Shown here: in pieces, positions 17,745 through 26,537 of the stretch | Layout of the letters: each line of letters begins with the position of its first letter | How positions within the stretch are numbered: position 1 is the first letter of the stretch | Assembly (NCBI RefSeq): GCF_002584535.1 | Contig: NZ_NUOT01000069.1 | Span: 5,706 to 69,705 of the forward strand | Source: Bacillus cereus | GTDB taxonomy: Bacteria > Bacillota > Bacilli > Bacillales > Bacillaceae_G | Direction of reading: 5' to 3' | Length of the DNA: 64,000 nt | Translations under genes and position numbers: made by a program | Notes under the pieces: generated by a model | The model's input: the letters and a program-made list of their open reading frames with translations, nothing else | Told to the model about the DNA's origin: nothing | Database searches by the model: none

Positions 17745-17856
17745 ATTATTTCCTCCTTCATATCATAAAAAAATAATCCTAAATCATCGCTTACCATTAG
17801 TTATGTTACTTTTTTTATTAAGTTATACTTTTAACTTGTGTGTTGTAAAAATACGA

Positions 17857-17946
17857 TTAACCCAAACGATTTAAAGTAACACTGCCATCGTCAACAAGGA
17901 TTTTACGGGAGACATAATCTATATCTTTATTCTTTGATCTAATTAT
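17857..17946 (-). pseudogene. Short C-terminal gene relic
   Basis: A 29-codon frame without a start codon reads KDIDYVSRKILVDDGSVTL and ends shortly after. The codon use and composition look like a true protein tail. The rest of the 17745-18064 gap shows nothing else I can support. Confidence 0.3.
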
Positions 17947-18064
17947 TCAAGATTGGGTTTAATGGGTGCATGTATAATCCCCCAAAGGCTCCACAAACAG
18001 AACGCATGTTTTTTTATTTTTCTTAAGATTCAGTAAAATGAACATATGAAAAGGGGAGCATAAA

Positions 18065-18552
18065 TTGAACAAAGTCGATTTACTATTATTAAACCCATCA
18101 GAAGTGAGAAGACGAAGCATAAAAGTTTGGACAACTATTCCTGAGGATACATTAGATTGGAGACCAGATGCTGAGGCATTAAGTTGTAAAGAGATGATAA
18201 GACATGTTTTAGAAGCTGAATACATTTATCTGCAAATATTAAAAAATCAAGGTGATGCACAAAATGTAACGTCACCTTATGAGACAAGAGCATTTACATC
18301 TGTTTCGGACGAACTCCATTTTGCACAACCATACCATGAACTGTTTATTGATTTTATAAAATCTTTATCAAATGAAGAATTAGAAAATATAAAAATAAAT
18401 CGTTCAAACCTAACTGAACTTGGATACACGGGATATATTCGCTCTTTAGGTGATATGCTACTACGAATGCGTATCATGAAAGTGTTCATACAGGACAAAT
18501 ATTAGATTATATGAGAACGATGCAGATAGATCGACCAGGTATTTGGGACTAA
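18065..18552 (+). pseudogene. DinB-like protein gene with a frameshift near its 3' end
   Basis: A TTG start after GGGGAG opens a DinB/YfiT-like four-helix protein (TIPEDTLDWRPDAEALSCKE, then MIRHVLEAEYIYLQ). Near 18467-18470 the frame slips: the natural continuation, AYHESVHTGQILDY ending IDRPGIWD, lies in the next frame and stops at 18552. One missing base explains this. The unshifted frame runs on to 18505 with unrelated sequence. The lost segment carries the conserved His pair (HESVH) that binds metal in this family, so the product is probably non-functional. Intact DinB-like paralogs exist at 37350-37841 and 48796-49314. Confidence 0.8.
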
Positions 18553-18594
18553 GGTGCTTGATATTTACACATTGAAGAGAATAATTCTCTATTC

Positions 18595-18659
18595 GGCGGA
18601 ATAATTGATCCTAGGCCGTGATTTCCATGGATTTCCGAAAAAACAAAGGATCTTCCGCC
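18595..18659. repeat. Interrupted inverted repeat
   Basis: GGCGGAA-TAATT-GATCCT on one side pairs with AGGATC-TTCCGCC on the other, a 13-bp stem with a 5-nt bulge around a 34-nt loop. It lies in a gap after the broken DinB gene and may be a weak terminator or relic. Confidence 0.4.
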
Positions 18660-18691
18660 ATCATTGGTCGGCTCGCTCCTTTCATTATTTT

Positions 18692-18841
18692 TTACCTTCG
18701 TAACATAAACATTTCAGTTACAATCTCAAGGATATCAATATTACATGTTTTATCAGCACAATTTAAAGCAGCCGCATCATTGATACCAAAATCTCCAAAA
18801 AAAGATTGTTTTTTATTAACTCTCTTCCCCCTCCTTATCAT
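18692..18841 (-). CDS. Candidate 49-residue small protein
   Basis: An ATG at 18841 opens 49 codons: a basic start (MIRRGKRVNKKQ), then SFFGDFGINDAAALNCADKT and a hydrophobic ILEIVTEMFML end. An AGGAGGGGG lies inside the frame, eight bases before a GTT, so the true start could be non-canonical or mutated. The composition is protein-like and Gly-Asp-Asn-Cys in the middle is unusual. No family recognised. A short ORF (MMAEDPLFF) follows on the same strand but I do not call it. Confidence 0.35.
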   Translation of the reverse strand: MIRRGKRVNKKQSFFGDFGINDAAALNCADKTCNIDILEIVTEMFMLRR

Positions 18842-18988
18842 ATTCTACTATTATTAGTATGTGAAAAAGACAAGGCGGTGAAACAATAAAAAATAAAAAA
18901 GCCACCTATTTGCTGGCAGCTATAAAGAGATAATACAATTGTTTTCCTTATATTCAACTAACGTTCATTTTTTAAATATGAATACAAC

Positions 18989-19228
18989 TTAGTTAGCTTT
19001 CATTTTCCTCTTAAAACCTAAAACAGCAATTACAAAGATAATAATCGTATTGCCAACTACCCATAATAAAGGTACAACCAGATCACGGTATTCACCAGAT
19101 AAAGCAAATCGTGTAGCATCAACCGCATGAGCAAATGGCAATGCGTAACCGATTGTTTTAATTGTACCACCCATCATATCTAACTTGAACCAAGTGCCAC
19201 TTAACCATGTGGAAATGAAACAAGTTTA
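18989..19228 (-). pseudogene. Truncated ABC-2 type permease, C-terminal fragment
   Basis: Only the last about 80 residues remain: FISTWLSGTWFKLDMMGGT, then ALPFAHAVDATRFALSGEY and a terminal membrane helix (VVGNTIIIFVIAVLGF) with KRKMKAN. This is the end of an ABC-2 type permease. The frame is open up to 19228 and is cut exactly where a 60-nt dispersed repeat begins, so the repeat or an associated deletion removed the rest together with any ATPase partner. A weak hairpin with a T-run near 18895-18925 would end the transcript. Confidence 0.75.
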
Positions 19229-19288
19229 TCATATTTAGCGAGAAGACCTCTACCTCAAGCGCGTAACGGTAGGTGGGGGGAGTTCAAT
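19229..19288 (+). repeat. 60-nt dispersed repeat, copy 1
   Basis: This 60-nt block (starting TCATATTTAGCGAGAAGACC and ending GAGTTCAAT) recurs as a reverse complement at 31532-31591 with one mismatch. It contains a CTACC...GGTAG hairpin with a 13-nt loop. The layout resembles the right end of IS605/IS1341-type elements (a hairpin shortly before the cleavage end), but no transposase is present; that link is inference. It separates a truncated permease from a small gene. Confidence 0.75.
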
Positions 19289-19289
19289 G

Positions 19290-19490
19290 TTAAAGGACTT
19301 TATTATTAACAGCAGTTTCCCTCTTTTTATAAGACAAATATGCTAATACATTCTTACTTGCATCATATTTGGGATTATTTCCTTTTCTTGGCTCCCTAAC
19401 ATGTGTCTTCTCAAATCCAGGAATTTCAGGCATGCTCTCCAAAAATTCGACAATTTCTTTTTCAGTTCCCTCAATACGTACACGAATCAT
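19290..19490 (-). CDS. Small conserved protein (possibly DUF3970/YvzF-like)
   Basis: The 66-residue product begins MIRVRIEGTEKEIVEFLESM, continues PEIPGFEKTHVREPRKG, and ends ETAVNNKVL. From memory it resembles the small DUF3970 (YvzF-like) family; this is unverified. The stop codon lies 1-3 bases from the 60-nt repeat, so the last residues may be altered by the insertion. A weak GGAG-like sequence precedes the ATG. Confidence 0.55.
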   Translation of the reverse strand: MIRVRIEGTEKEIVEFLESMPEIPGFEKTHVREPRKGNNPKYDASKNVLAYLSYKKRETAVNNKVL

Positions 19491-19559
19491 TTTTACTACT
19501 CCTCAATCTTGTTTTTCTCCATATTAAGTATAACGTATCTGGAAAAGGCTGCAAGATAA

Positions 19560-20345
19560 TTATCTTTTTAAAGTTGGGCTTTTTTGACATACAAAGAGCG
19601 CCATCTCAGTATAAAACGATTCTACTTTATTATTTTCAAAACAAATTTTGAAAAACTCCTTTATTTCATTTGAAGTCTTCATCATACAATCTGTTAACTT
19701 TGAGCGCGTTTGCTGTGGCACATCCATCATGTCGCACCACCAATCAAAATTAAATTGTTTCTCAAATGTAATACATGATCGCATTTGCAAACCGTTTTTT
19801 TCTAATAATGAAATCCATTCTGTTTTTGTCAAAGCCCGCTCGTGACTCGGATCACGTTTCTTCTCAATAAAATTATAAAATGTATCATACTCTGGATTTT
19901 CTGGAGAAACATTATCAATTAAAACGAAAAAACCCATTTCTTCTAATACTCGATGTACTTCCTGAATGAACTGAGATGGATTTTGGAAATGATGTGCTGC
20001 AATACGACATACTACTGTATCAAATGACGCATTAGAGAATGGTAAATTCTCAGCATTTCCAGCTACAAATGAAACGTTATCATGTCCATTAGAATGAATA
20101 AATTCTTTTGCTTTTTCCAACATTTGTTCCGTTAAATCAAGAGCAACTACACTTTTGAATAATGGTGCTAATGTATTCGCTACATGTCCACCTCCTGTAG
20201 CAATATCAAGAAGACGAGCATTTTTATGATCTTGAACTTGCTGCATTAAGTATTGCAAATCTGACCCTTTTGCATGAATTTGACTTTTGACATACTTTTC
20301 AGCGTTACTACCAAATTGAGTCTTTATAAGTTCTTCATTATTCAT
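19560..20345 (-). CDS. Class I SAM-dependent methyltransferase
   Basis: The 261-residue protein has the class I methyltransferase motifs: RLLDIATGGGHVANTLAPLF (motif I, near residue 45), VVALDLTEQMLEKAKEF (motif II, with the acidic residue binding the SAM ribose), NAENLPFSNASFDTVVCRIA (motif IV) and a FVLIDNVSPE strand. It is closest to the UbiE/YcgJ-like group acting on small molecules; the substrate is unknown. It is cytoplasmic and monocistronic. Confidence 0.88.
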   Translation of the reverse strand: MNNEELIKTQFGSNAEKYVKSQIHAKGSDLQYLMQQVQDHKNARLLDIATGGGHVANTLAPLFKSVVALDLTEQMLEKAKEFIHSNGHDNVSFVAGNAENLPFSNASFDTVVCRIAAHHFQNPSQFIQEVHRVLEEMGFFVLIDNVSPENPEYDTFYNFIEKKRDPSHERALTKTEWISLLEKNGLQMRSCITFEKQFNFDWWCDMMDVPQQTRSKLTDCMMKTSNEIKEFFKICFENNKVESFYTEMALFVCQKSPTLKR

Positions 20346-20386
20346 TCTGGATCAACTTCTTTCAACATATATTTACATATTCTTTT

Positions 20387-20500
20387 TCAGCAAGAATATA
20401 TAAATATCCTCTTTTCATCGTAGTATAGAAGTTTATTTGTACCTTCTCTTTTTAACTTCGCCAAAATCCCCTCTATATTTTTATCACGCCAAGCATACAC
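20387..20500 (-). CDS. Candidate 37-residue small protein or relic
   Basis: A GTG frame reads VYAWRDKNIEGILAKLKREG then TNKLLYYDEKRIFIYSC. The composition is clearly protein-like. The Shine-Dalgarno is weak and a stop codon lies two codons upstream, so this may be the remnant of a longer gene. Family unknown. Confidence 0.35.
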   Translation of the reverse strand: MYAWRDKNIEGILAKLKREGTNKLLYYDEKRIFIYSC

Positions 20501-20527
20501 TCTTTACGCAACGAAACACCGTTTGAA

Positions 20528-20575
20528 TAATAAAAAAATCCTGAGAAATAACGATTCTCAGAATTTTCACTTTAA
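20528..20575 (-). terminator. Terminator of the Hsp70 operon
   Basis: On the minus strand TTCTGAGAATCG...TTTCTCAGGA forms a stem of about 9 bp (CTGAGAA/TTCTCAG core) followed by TTTTTTT, just after the DUF1266 gene. Confidence 0.7.
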
Positions 20576-20583
20576 AAATATTC

Positions 20584-21255
20584 TTAATTCAAATCTGTAA
20601 GCAGTTCGTTTTCCCATGCAATTGTATTCACGTATGAGTCCTTACTTCTAAACATTCTAAGCGTATAATTAAGATTGTACTTGTCCTGATTTATAAATTC
20701 TGTGTCCAATTTATTAAAATGACTACCGATATGAAAAGCAAGAAAATACTCGTTCCAATCCGAATAGGAGTTTTGGGCAAGTTTTGCTGCTTGCACCATG
20801 TAATGATTCGCTTCCTTTTTGGATAAATAACCTAATCTCCTACCAATCCGGCTCAAACAAATACACCATGCATAATCAAATGCAGCAATCCCCGAATCCG
20901 GTAACATATGTAACCCATGATTAGCGACATAAAGTTTTTCATAGTCGGGTTGATCTTTAGGTAACTGTTTCCTCCTCGCTTCTGAAAGAGGGCTTAATTG
21001 ATTGCGCATAGAATTAAATTCGTAACGCGACCCCTCTTCTAAAAACCACTCAATTCTCTCTTTTAGCGCTGCTGGTTCTTGACAACCACATTTTCTCAGC
21101 GCTTTTTTTAAATGCTTTTTACCAAGTATACGGTCTCTTATGAAAGTAAATTCATATTCAGTATAATAATTCATAAGAAAATGAGTATCCAAACATACTG
21201 TGGACAAGCAGCGAAAATATTGGTCAATCTGCTTTCTTTTCCCTAGAACTAGCAC
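20584..21255 (-). CDS. DUF1266 family protein
   Basis: The 223-residue protein matches DUF1266 (the YbeU/YbeR type of E. coli). The typical segment is SGIAAFDYAWCICLSRIGRRLGYLSKKEA, followed by NSYSDWNEYFLAFHIGS. It starts with a GTG after GGAGGAG and lies 12 bp after the J-domain gene, as the last of three genes. In E. coli, DUF1266 genes also sit beside J-domain genes and hscC. The conserved company suggests a client or cofactor of the chaperone system; the function is unknown. Confidence 0.8.
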   Translation of the reverse strand: MLVLGKRKQIDQYFRCLSTVCLDTHFLMNYYTEYEFTFIRDRILGKKHLKKALRKCGCQEPAALKERIEWFLEEGSRYEFNSMRNQLSPLSEARRKQLPKDQPDYEKLYVANHGLHMLPDSGIAAFDYAWCICLSRIGRRLGYLSKKEANHYMVQAAKLAQNSYSDWNEYFLAFHIGSHFNKLDTEFINQDKYNLNYTLRMFRSKDSYVNTIAWENELLTDLN

Positions 21256-21267
21256 CCTGTCTCCTCC

Positions 21268-22548
21268 TTATGCTTTAATTTTCAGTCTGCAAAATTTCCA
21301 TAATTCCCAAATAATTGGAAGGAGAAAGAAATATTGAAGCGGCAACCGGGTTACCATTGTAATAATGAATAATACAACATAAATCCAAGTACGTCTTAAA
21401 AACATGAAAGTATAATACAAAATATAACTCATTATATGTTTCTTTGTTAACTTCTGCTTCTCTTCTTTTCTTCCATTTCTAACAAATAATTCATTGATAT
21501 ATGAAGCAAATTCCACGCGGTTCAAATCGATTTCTCGCGCCTCTTTCGCCTTATCTTCGGCTTTTTCTAACTCCCCTATCTTAGCTAAACATTTCGTCAT
21601 CATCAACATAGCATCCATATGCTCCGGTTGAATCGAAAGCAGATGTTCACAATCCTTAATGGCAGTGTCAAATTGGCTACGGTTATAATTTATACGAGCG
21701 CGATACAATAAAGCATCTGGATCATCCGCATCAATTAACAATACGTCGCTAAATGATTGCAGTGCACGTTCCTGATTTTCTGTACGTAAATAATAAATAC
21801 CTTGCATACGTAACAACTCTGGATCCTTTTGATACATTGAATATGCACGAGTTAACACTTCATCTACGGCTTTTAGTTCGTTCGCTATAAGTTGCCTTTG
21901 TACTTCTTCTCGTAAATAAAAATACGTTTCGAAATCGAAATGATTGTCCTTCTCGAAAACGTCATAACGCATCCCCTTTAATCCGCTAATTCTCTCTAAT
22001 AAAAACTGCACATTTTCTTCACCATATTCACTTTCCAAATCCTCTTTTTGCTCACTAAAACGGAAAACATTGTCGAGCAACACCCAAATTGAATGTGGAA
22101 AATAATAATGATATAAGAGGAACTCTATTAATTGATCTTGAAGTGCTGCTGCGTATTGAACATCCCATATCACATCAGAACGCAATAATTCTTCCCAGTT
22201 TTCCGATTCCATTCGTGCAAAGAAATCATCATAAAGTGCCTCAATCCTTTCCATAAATGAATAAACTGGGTGCTCTGCAATAACGGTAGTAGCGATTTCG
22301 GCGTTGCTGTCAATCCATGGAGAGATTATAGGCTCTCTATCATGCCCATCCATTTCTTCTAGTTGAACGAGCGGCTTGTCTTTCATTTGCTTCGCACTTT
22401 TAATCGCTTGATCGTATGCCTCTCTCAACCGTTGATACCCTTCTGGATCATCTTCTGGATGATGTATTTTTAAACGTTTTGCATAAGCTTTTTTTATAGC
22501 TGAAATATCATCGGTCGATTCAATCTCTAACGTACTCCAAATACTCAT
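21268..22548 (-). CDS. J-domain / TPR membrane protein, co-chaperone of the HscC-like Hsp70
   Basis: The start is the ATG of MSIWSTLEIES, overlapping the Hsp70 stop as TAATG, which implies translational coupling (426 residues). Residues 1-50 form a J-like domain with AIKKAYAKRLKIHHPEDDPEG: the loop reads HPE, not HPD. Residues 215-325 contain TPR-like helices (AYSMYQKDPELLRMQGIYYL and FDTAIKDCEHLLSIQPEHMD). Two hydrophobic segments near the end (WIYVVLFIITMVTRL and FFLLPIIWELWKF) anchor it in the membrane. Known J-proteins recruit and stimulate Hsp70 ATPase; this one probably tethers its partner to the membrane. Confidence 0.82.
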   Translation of the reverse strand: MSIWSTLEIESTDDISAIKKAYAKRLKIHHPEDDPEGYQRLREAYDQAIKSAKQMKDKPLVQLEEMDGHDREPIISPWIDSNAEIATTVIAEHPVYSFMERIEALYDDFFARMESENWEELLRSDVIWDVQYAAALQDQLIEFLLYHYYFPHSIWVLLDNVFRFSEQKEDLESEYGEENVQFLLERISGLKGMRYDVFEKDNHFDFETYFYLREEVQRQLIANELKAVDEVLTRAYSMYQKDPELLRMQGIYYLRTENQERALQSFSDVLLIDADDPDALLYRARINYNRSQFDTAIKDCEHLLSIQPEHMDAMLMMTKCLAKIGELEKAEDKAKEAREIDLNRVEFASYINELFVRNGRKEEKQKLTKKHIMSYILYYTFMFLRRTWIYVVLFIITMVTRLPLQYFFLLPIIWELWKFCRLKIKA

Positions 22549-24248
22549 TAACGATTGATCCACCTTTCTATACTCTCGATATGTTCTTTTAAAATACTAG
22601 CGGCTTCTTTAATCTTTTTATCATTTTGTGTCATAAGTACACTTTCAAATTGTTGTAGCAATATAGCAATTTTTTTCCGTTCATCACCAAGAAATTCTTC
22701 ATAAAGTCGTTCACCTTTTGCTAGAAGCAATCGATTTTCTTCTCGATCTCGTGGATGAATTTTAATGTCTCTCAATTCTAAAAGTCTAGACTCAATTTCT
22801 TCATCTGTAAGATTTCCAGCATTTTGTTGAATAACGACTCTTTTCTTCTCTCCAGTTGTTGTACTTATTACTTCAACTTCAAGAATACCGTTAATATCGT
22901 ATGTATATCGGACATCAATAGACTCTTTCCCTGCAGGAGCTGGGGGTACTTTAATTTTGAGTTCCCCAAGTTTTAAATTGTTTACTACCATACGGTTTTC
23001 TCCCTGATACACATCTACAAGTATATATTGTTGCTTATCCATAATAGTATAAAGTCTTTCCACTCTACTTACAGGAATCGGTGTATTCCGCTCAATTATT
23101 GGGAGGAAATACCCAGACTCTTTCTTTCCATCACCTAATTCTTGAACAACACTTGTTCCTAAGGAATATGGACAAACATCGGTTAAGATAACTTCTTCTA
23201 ACGCCTTATTTCGTTCTTTTAGAGCAACTTGAATTGCAGCACCTAAGGCAACCGTTTCATCGGGATTTATATTCGCATACGGCATACGTCCAAACATTTT
23301 AGAAATAACAGATTTGATAAGCGGCATTCTCGTCGCCCCACCAATTAAAATAACAGCATCTAAATCCTTCGGGTCCAGTGAGGCATCACGCAGTGCACGT
23401 TCTATAGGATAACGAAGTCGTAAAAGAAGTGGTGTTACGATTTTTTCAAATTCGCCTCTGTTAATACGAGTTTCGTATGTCTTATTATTTATCATAACCT
23501 TCATATTCGCAGCATGTTCATCACATAAAGTAAGCTTACAACGTTCTGCCTGTGTATAAATTAATGATAACGTTTTCGAATCAAGAGAATCGGAATCAAG
23601 TTGATGTGACTCAAGAAAAAAATTCATTAAACTTCTTGTGAAATCTTCGCCTCCAAGATAATTATCACCAGCGATTGATTTCACATCCATTATTCCTTCA
23701 AACAATTCCAAAATGGAGACATCGAAAGTACCCCCACCCAAATCAAATACAAGAAATTTTGTTTCTGACTCTTCTTGATATAATCCATATGCAATTGCAG
23801 CTGCTGTTGGTTCACTAATGAGGCGCTCAACCTTTAATCCAGCAATTTCTGCAGCTCGCTTTGTAGCTTTACGCTGTGCATCATTAAAATATGCAGGTAC
23901 ACTAATCACAGCACCCGTAACAACTTCATTTAAATAATCCTCTGCATCTTGTTTCAAGGATTTAATAACAAAAGATGAGAGTTCTTCAGAAGAAAAAGTA
24001 TAAGTACCTAGTTCATATTTTTTCTCTGTTCCTATGAAACGTTTAAAAGTTGATGCTGTCAGTTGTGGATGAGTAATTAATCGTTCTTTTGCAATACGCC
24101 CTACTAAAATTTCACCACTCTCATCAACACTGACTACCGATGGTGTAAGAAATTCGCCAAGAACATTCGGAATAAGGGTCGCACCATCCTCCGACCAAGA
24201 GGCTACTAAACTATTCGTTGTTCCTAAATCAATTCCAATTGTTGCCAT
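22548..24248 (-). CDS. HscC-type Hsp70 chaperone
   Basis: This 566-residue protein is a short Hsp70 of the HscC type. Phosphate-1 (IGIDLGTTNSL, residue 4), phosphate-2 (FLVFDLGGGTFDVSIL, near 170) and the adenosine motif (VILIGGATRMPLIK, near 300) are intact. The substrate-binding domain follows (SLGTSVVQELG, then NTPIPVSRVERLYTI), and the C-terminal lid is short compared with the about 610 residues of DnaK. The housekeeping dnaK operon (grpE, dnaJ) is absent here. It is the first gene of a three-gene operon with a J-TPR protein and DUF1266, the same cast as the E. coli hscC neighbourhood. Confidence 0.9.
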   Translation of the reverse strand: MATIGIDLGTTNSLVASWSEDGATLIPNVLGEFLTPSVVSVDESGEILVGRIAKERLITHPQLTASTFKRFIGTEKKYELGTYTFSSEELSSFVIKSLKQDAEDYLNEVVTGAVISVPAYFNDAQRKATKRAAEIAGLKVERLISEPTAAAIAYGLYQEESETKFLVFDLGGGTFDVSILELFEGIMDVKSIAGDNYLGGEDFTRSLMNFFLESHQLDSDSLDSKTLSLIYTQAERCKLTLCDEHAANMKVMINNKTYETRINRGEFEKIVTPLLLRLRYPIERALRDASLDPKDLDAVILIGGATRMPLIKSVISKMFGRMPYANINPDETVALGAAIQVALKERNKALEEVILTDVCPYSLGTSVVQELGDGKKESGYFLPIIERNTPIPVSRVERLYTIMDKQQYILVDVYQGENRMVVNNLKLGELKIKVPPAPAGKESIDVRYTYDINGILEVEVISTTTGEKKRVVIQQNAGNLTDEEIESRLLELRDIKIHPRDREENRLLLAKGERLYEEFLGDERKKIAILLQQFESVLMTQNDKKIKEAASILKEHIESIERWINR

Positions 24249-24488
24249 ACTAATCCCCTCTCTTTTTTAACTATATTTTACTATATCATTAGAATTAGGA
24301 AAAGTATGTAAAAACAAGGAATTCCAAAGGGATAAAACATTATATTAGTTTAGTTAAACACAATCTTGTTACGTGTAACTACTCCTCCATATACGAATGT
24401 TGAACGCATATTCGTGTTATCGAAAGTCAGCCTAATAAACTACAGTTTCGTCTTTCTAAACGTAAAGAACCAAGTAAGTCCTCTCTAT

Positions 24489-25073
24489 TCAATGAACTAA
24501 ACACTCTACTTCCTTCCGATCTTCATGTTTTATATATTTATATACATTTAAACCATATGCTTGTACGACGAAGGAAAGTGACAATACAAATAGTTCTTTT
24601 AACACATCCTCTTCGTACTCATCGACCCAATCCTTTGTTTCTGCGCAAAAATTAAAAATCAATGTATAGAAACTTCCGCATTCAATTTCTGTTTTGCCTA
24701 CACCTATTTCTCTTAATAGCTCTTTACATAATAACGAATGTCTATCAATAAAACGCGGAGAGTAATAAGCATAAATCATTTCACGGCACTTCTCCCTAAT
24801 TATTTCCTCAAATTTAATATAGTATATTTTACTTTCAAAATTGAGCGCTCCTCTTGTTTTCCCACTATACTCCCGTAAAAAATCTTCAATTGTATCATAT
24901 GTATAGCTTTCGTGCGTTTGATTCATATGTACTAGAATACCACTAGAGTTCACCATATATTTTGGGACTGATATGTAATAATATGCAATCCAAAAACAAA
25001 GCTTTGCTATTATCTCCTCTTTCTGCTCCTGCAAAAACTCGTCGAACAATTTTTTAAAAAATTGTTGAATCAT
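24489..25073 (-). CDS. Hypothetical protein
   Basis: The ATG at 25073 (MIQQFFKKLFDEFLQEQ) follows GGGAGGG by seven bases and gives 194 residues; the longer frame starts before that Shine-Dalgarno. The protein is soluble, rich in Tyr, Phe and Glu, with a few Cys (YTLIFNFCAETKDW). No catalytic motif or known domain is visible. The composition is native-like. It lies upstream of the Hsp70 operon on the same strand but 240 bp away; I see nothing convincing in that gap. Confidence 0.6.
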   Translation of the reverse strand: MIQQFFKKLFDEFLQEQKEEIIAKLCFWIAYYYISVPKYMVNSSGILVHMNQTHESYTYDTIEDFLREYSGKTRGALNFESKIYYIKFEEIIREKCREMIYAYYSPRFIDRHSLLCKELLREIGVGKTEIECGSFYTLIFNFCAETKDWVDEYEEDVLKELFVLSLSFVVQAYGLNVYKYIKHEDRKEVECLVH

Positions 25074-25302
25074 GAGTATCCCTCCCTCATACATTTTAAA
25101 TTTATTCCAATGTATTTTCTAATATGTAAATTTGATTTTTTAGCTTTATAAATTCAATTTTTCATCCCAAACAAAAAGATTGAATTTCCGTTATCAAACA
25201 CGTAATATAGACTCTGATTCAAAAAAGAACGATTGAAATATATGAATAAAAGGAGGGTTTATATACAATTTTTCCTATTTTATAAGACTGAGAGGTTTTG
25301 TT

Positions 25303-26505
25303 ATGTGGCGTAATAAAAACGTCTGGATTGTTCTAAGCGGTGAGTTTGTTGCAGGACTCGGTTTATGGCTCGGTATTCTTGGTAATCTAGAGTTCATGCA
25401 AAAACATATACCATCCGATTTTATGAAATCAATGATTATGTTTATTGGACTATTAGCAGGTGTTCTTGTTGGACCAATGGCTGGCCGAATGATTGATCAA
25501 TATGAAAAGAAAAAAATCCTTCTATATGCAGGGTTTGGTCGCGTTATAAGCGTTGTTTTTATGTTTTTTGCTATTCAATATGAAAGTATTGCTTTTATGA
25601 TTGCCTTTATGATTGCCATTCAAATTTCAGCTGCGTTTTATTTTCCTGCATTACAATCAGTTATTCCACTTATCGTTCGTGAACATGAGCTATTACAGAT
25701 GAATGGTGTTCATATGAATATCGGGACAATTGCTCGTATCGTTGGTACATCCTTAGGTGGCGTTTTGCTTGTTATGATGAGTTTGCAATATATATACGCT
25801 TTTTCAATGATTGCATATGCACTATTATTTTTATCAACATTTCTATTACAATTTGAAGATCAAAAAAACAATACCCCAAATAAAAAAACAGAAAAAGACA
25901 ACAGTTTTATGGAAGTATTCCGTATTTTAAAAGGAATTCCAATCGCATTTTGTGCACTTATTTTAAGCGTCATTCCCCTTTTATTCATTGGCGGTTTTAA
26001 CTTGATGGTAATTAATATTAGTGAGATGCAACATGATACAACAATAAAAGGATTTATTTATACGATTGAAGGGATCGCATTTATGTTAGGAGCCTTCGTT
26101 ATTAAACGTCTGTCCGAGTATTTCCCACCAGAAAAATTGCTATACTTCTTTGCGTTCTGTACTGCTTTTGCACATCTTTCACTGTTCTTTAGTGATGTAA
26201 ATTGGATGGCACTTGTATCATTCGGGCTATTCGGATTTAGTGTCGGTTGCTTCTTTCCTATCATGTCGACAGTTTTTCAAACGAAAGTTGAAAAAAGCTA
26301 TCACGGACGTCTTTTCTCATTCCGTAATATGTTTGAAAGGGTCATGTTCCAAATTGTCTTACTTGGAACGGGATTTTTCTTAGATACAATTGGATTGCAG
26401 TATATGGTGCTTATTTTCGGTGTCATTTCATTATTCATTATCCTTATGTCGTTATCAAAACAAAAGCAAACAACTAAAAATACTTCCAAAGTATCAAACA
26501 TGTAA
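25303..26505 (+). CDS. MFS transporter
   Basis: The 400-residue protein has about 12 hydrophobic segments and an MFS motif A (AGRMIDQYEKKKILL, near residue 60). GEFVAGLGLWLGILGNLEFM opens helix 1. The central loop is hydrophilic and Lys/Asn-rich (QKNNTPNKKTEKDN). Its nearest kin are drug-exporter-like MFS_3 proteins. A GAGAGG precedes the ATG, and a terminator shared with the convergent pduL-like gene follows. Substrate unknown. Confidence 0.85.
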   Translation: MWRNKNVWIVLSGEFVAGLGLWLGILGNLEFMQKHIPSDFMKSMIMFIGLLAGVLVGPMAGRMIDQYEKKKILLYAGFGRVISVVFMFFAIQYESIAFMIAFMIAIQISAAFYFPALQSVIPLIVREHELLQMNGVHMNIGTIARIVGTSLGGVLLVMMSLQYIYAFSMIAYALLFLSTFLLQFEDQKNNTPNKKTEKDNSFMEVFRILKGIPIAFCALILSVIPLLFIGGFNLMVINISEMQHDTTIKGFIYTIEGIAFMLGAFVIKRLSEYFPPEKLLYFFAFCTAFAHLSLFFSDVNWMALVSFGLFGFSVGCFFPIMSTVFQTKVEKSYHGRLFSFRNMFERVMFQIVLLGTGFFLDTIGLQYMVLIFGVISLFIILMSLSKQKQTTKNTSKVSNM

Positions 26506-26537
26506 AATCCATCTCAACATTGAGATGGATTTTTTCT
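26504..26537. terminator. Bidirectional terminator
   Basis: AATCCATCTCA and TGAGATGGATT form a perfect 11-bp stem with a short loop and T-runs on both strands, between convergent genes. Confidence 0.85.

Noticed and set aside
18612-18666. 17-codon minus-strand ORF starting MMAEDPLFF
   Set aside because: It lies within an inverted repeat and is too short to support, despite an AAAGGAG 11 bases upstream.
18618-18857. 79-codon plus-strand ORF in the gap after the DinB-like pseudogene
   Set aside because: Low-complexity hydrophobic end, weak ribosome site, and the opposite strand carries a better small ORF.
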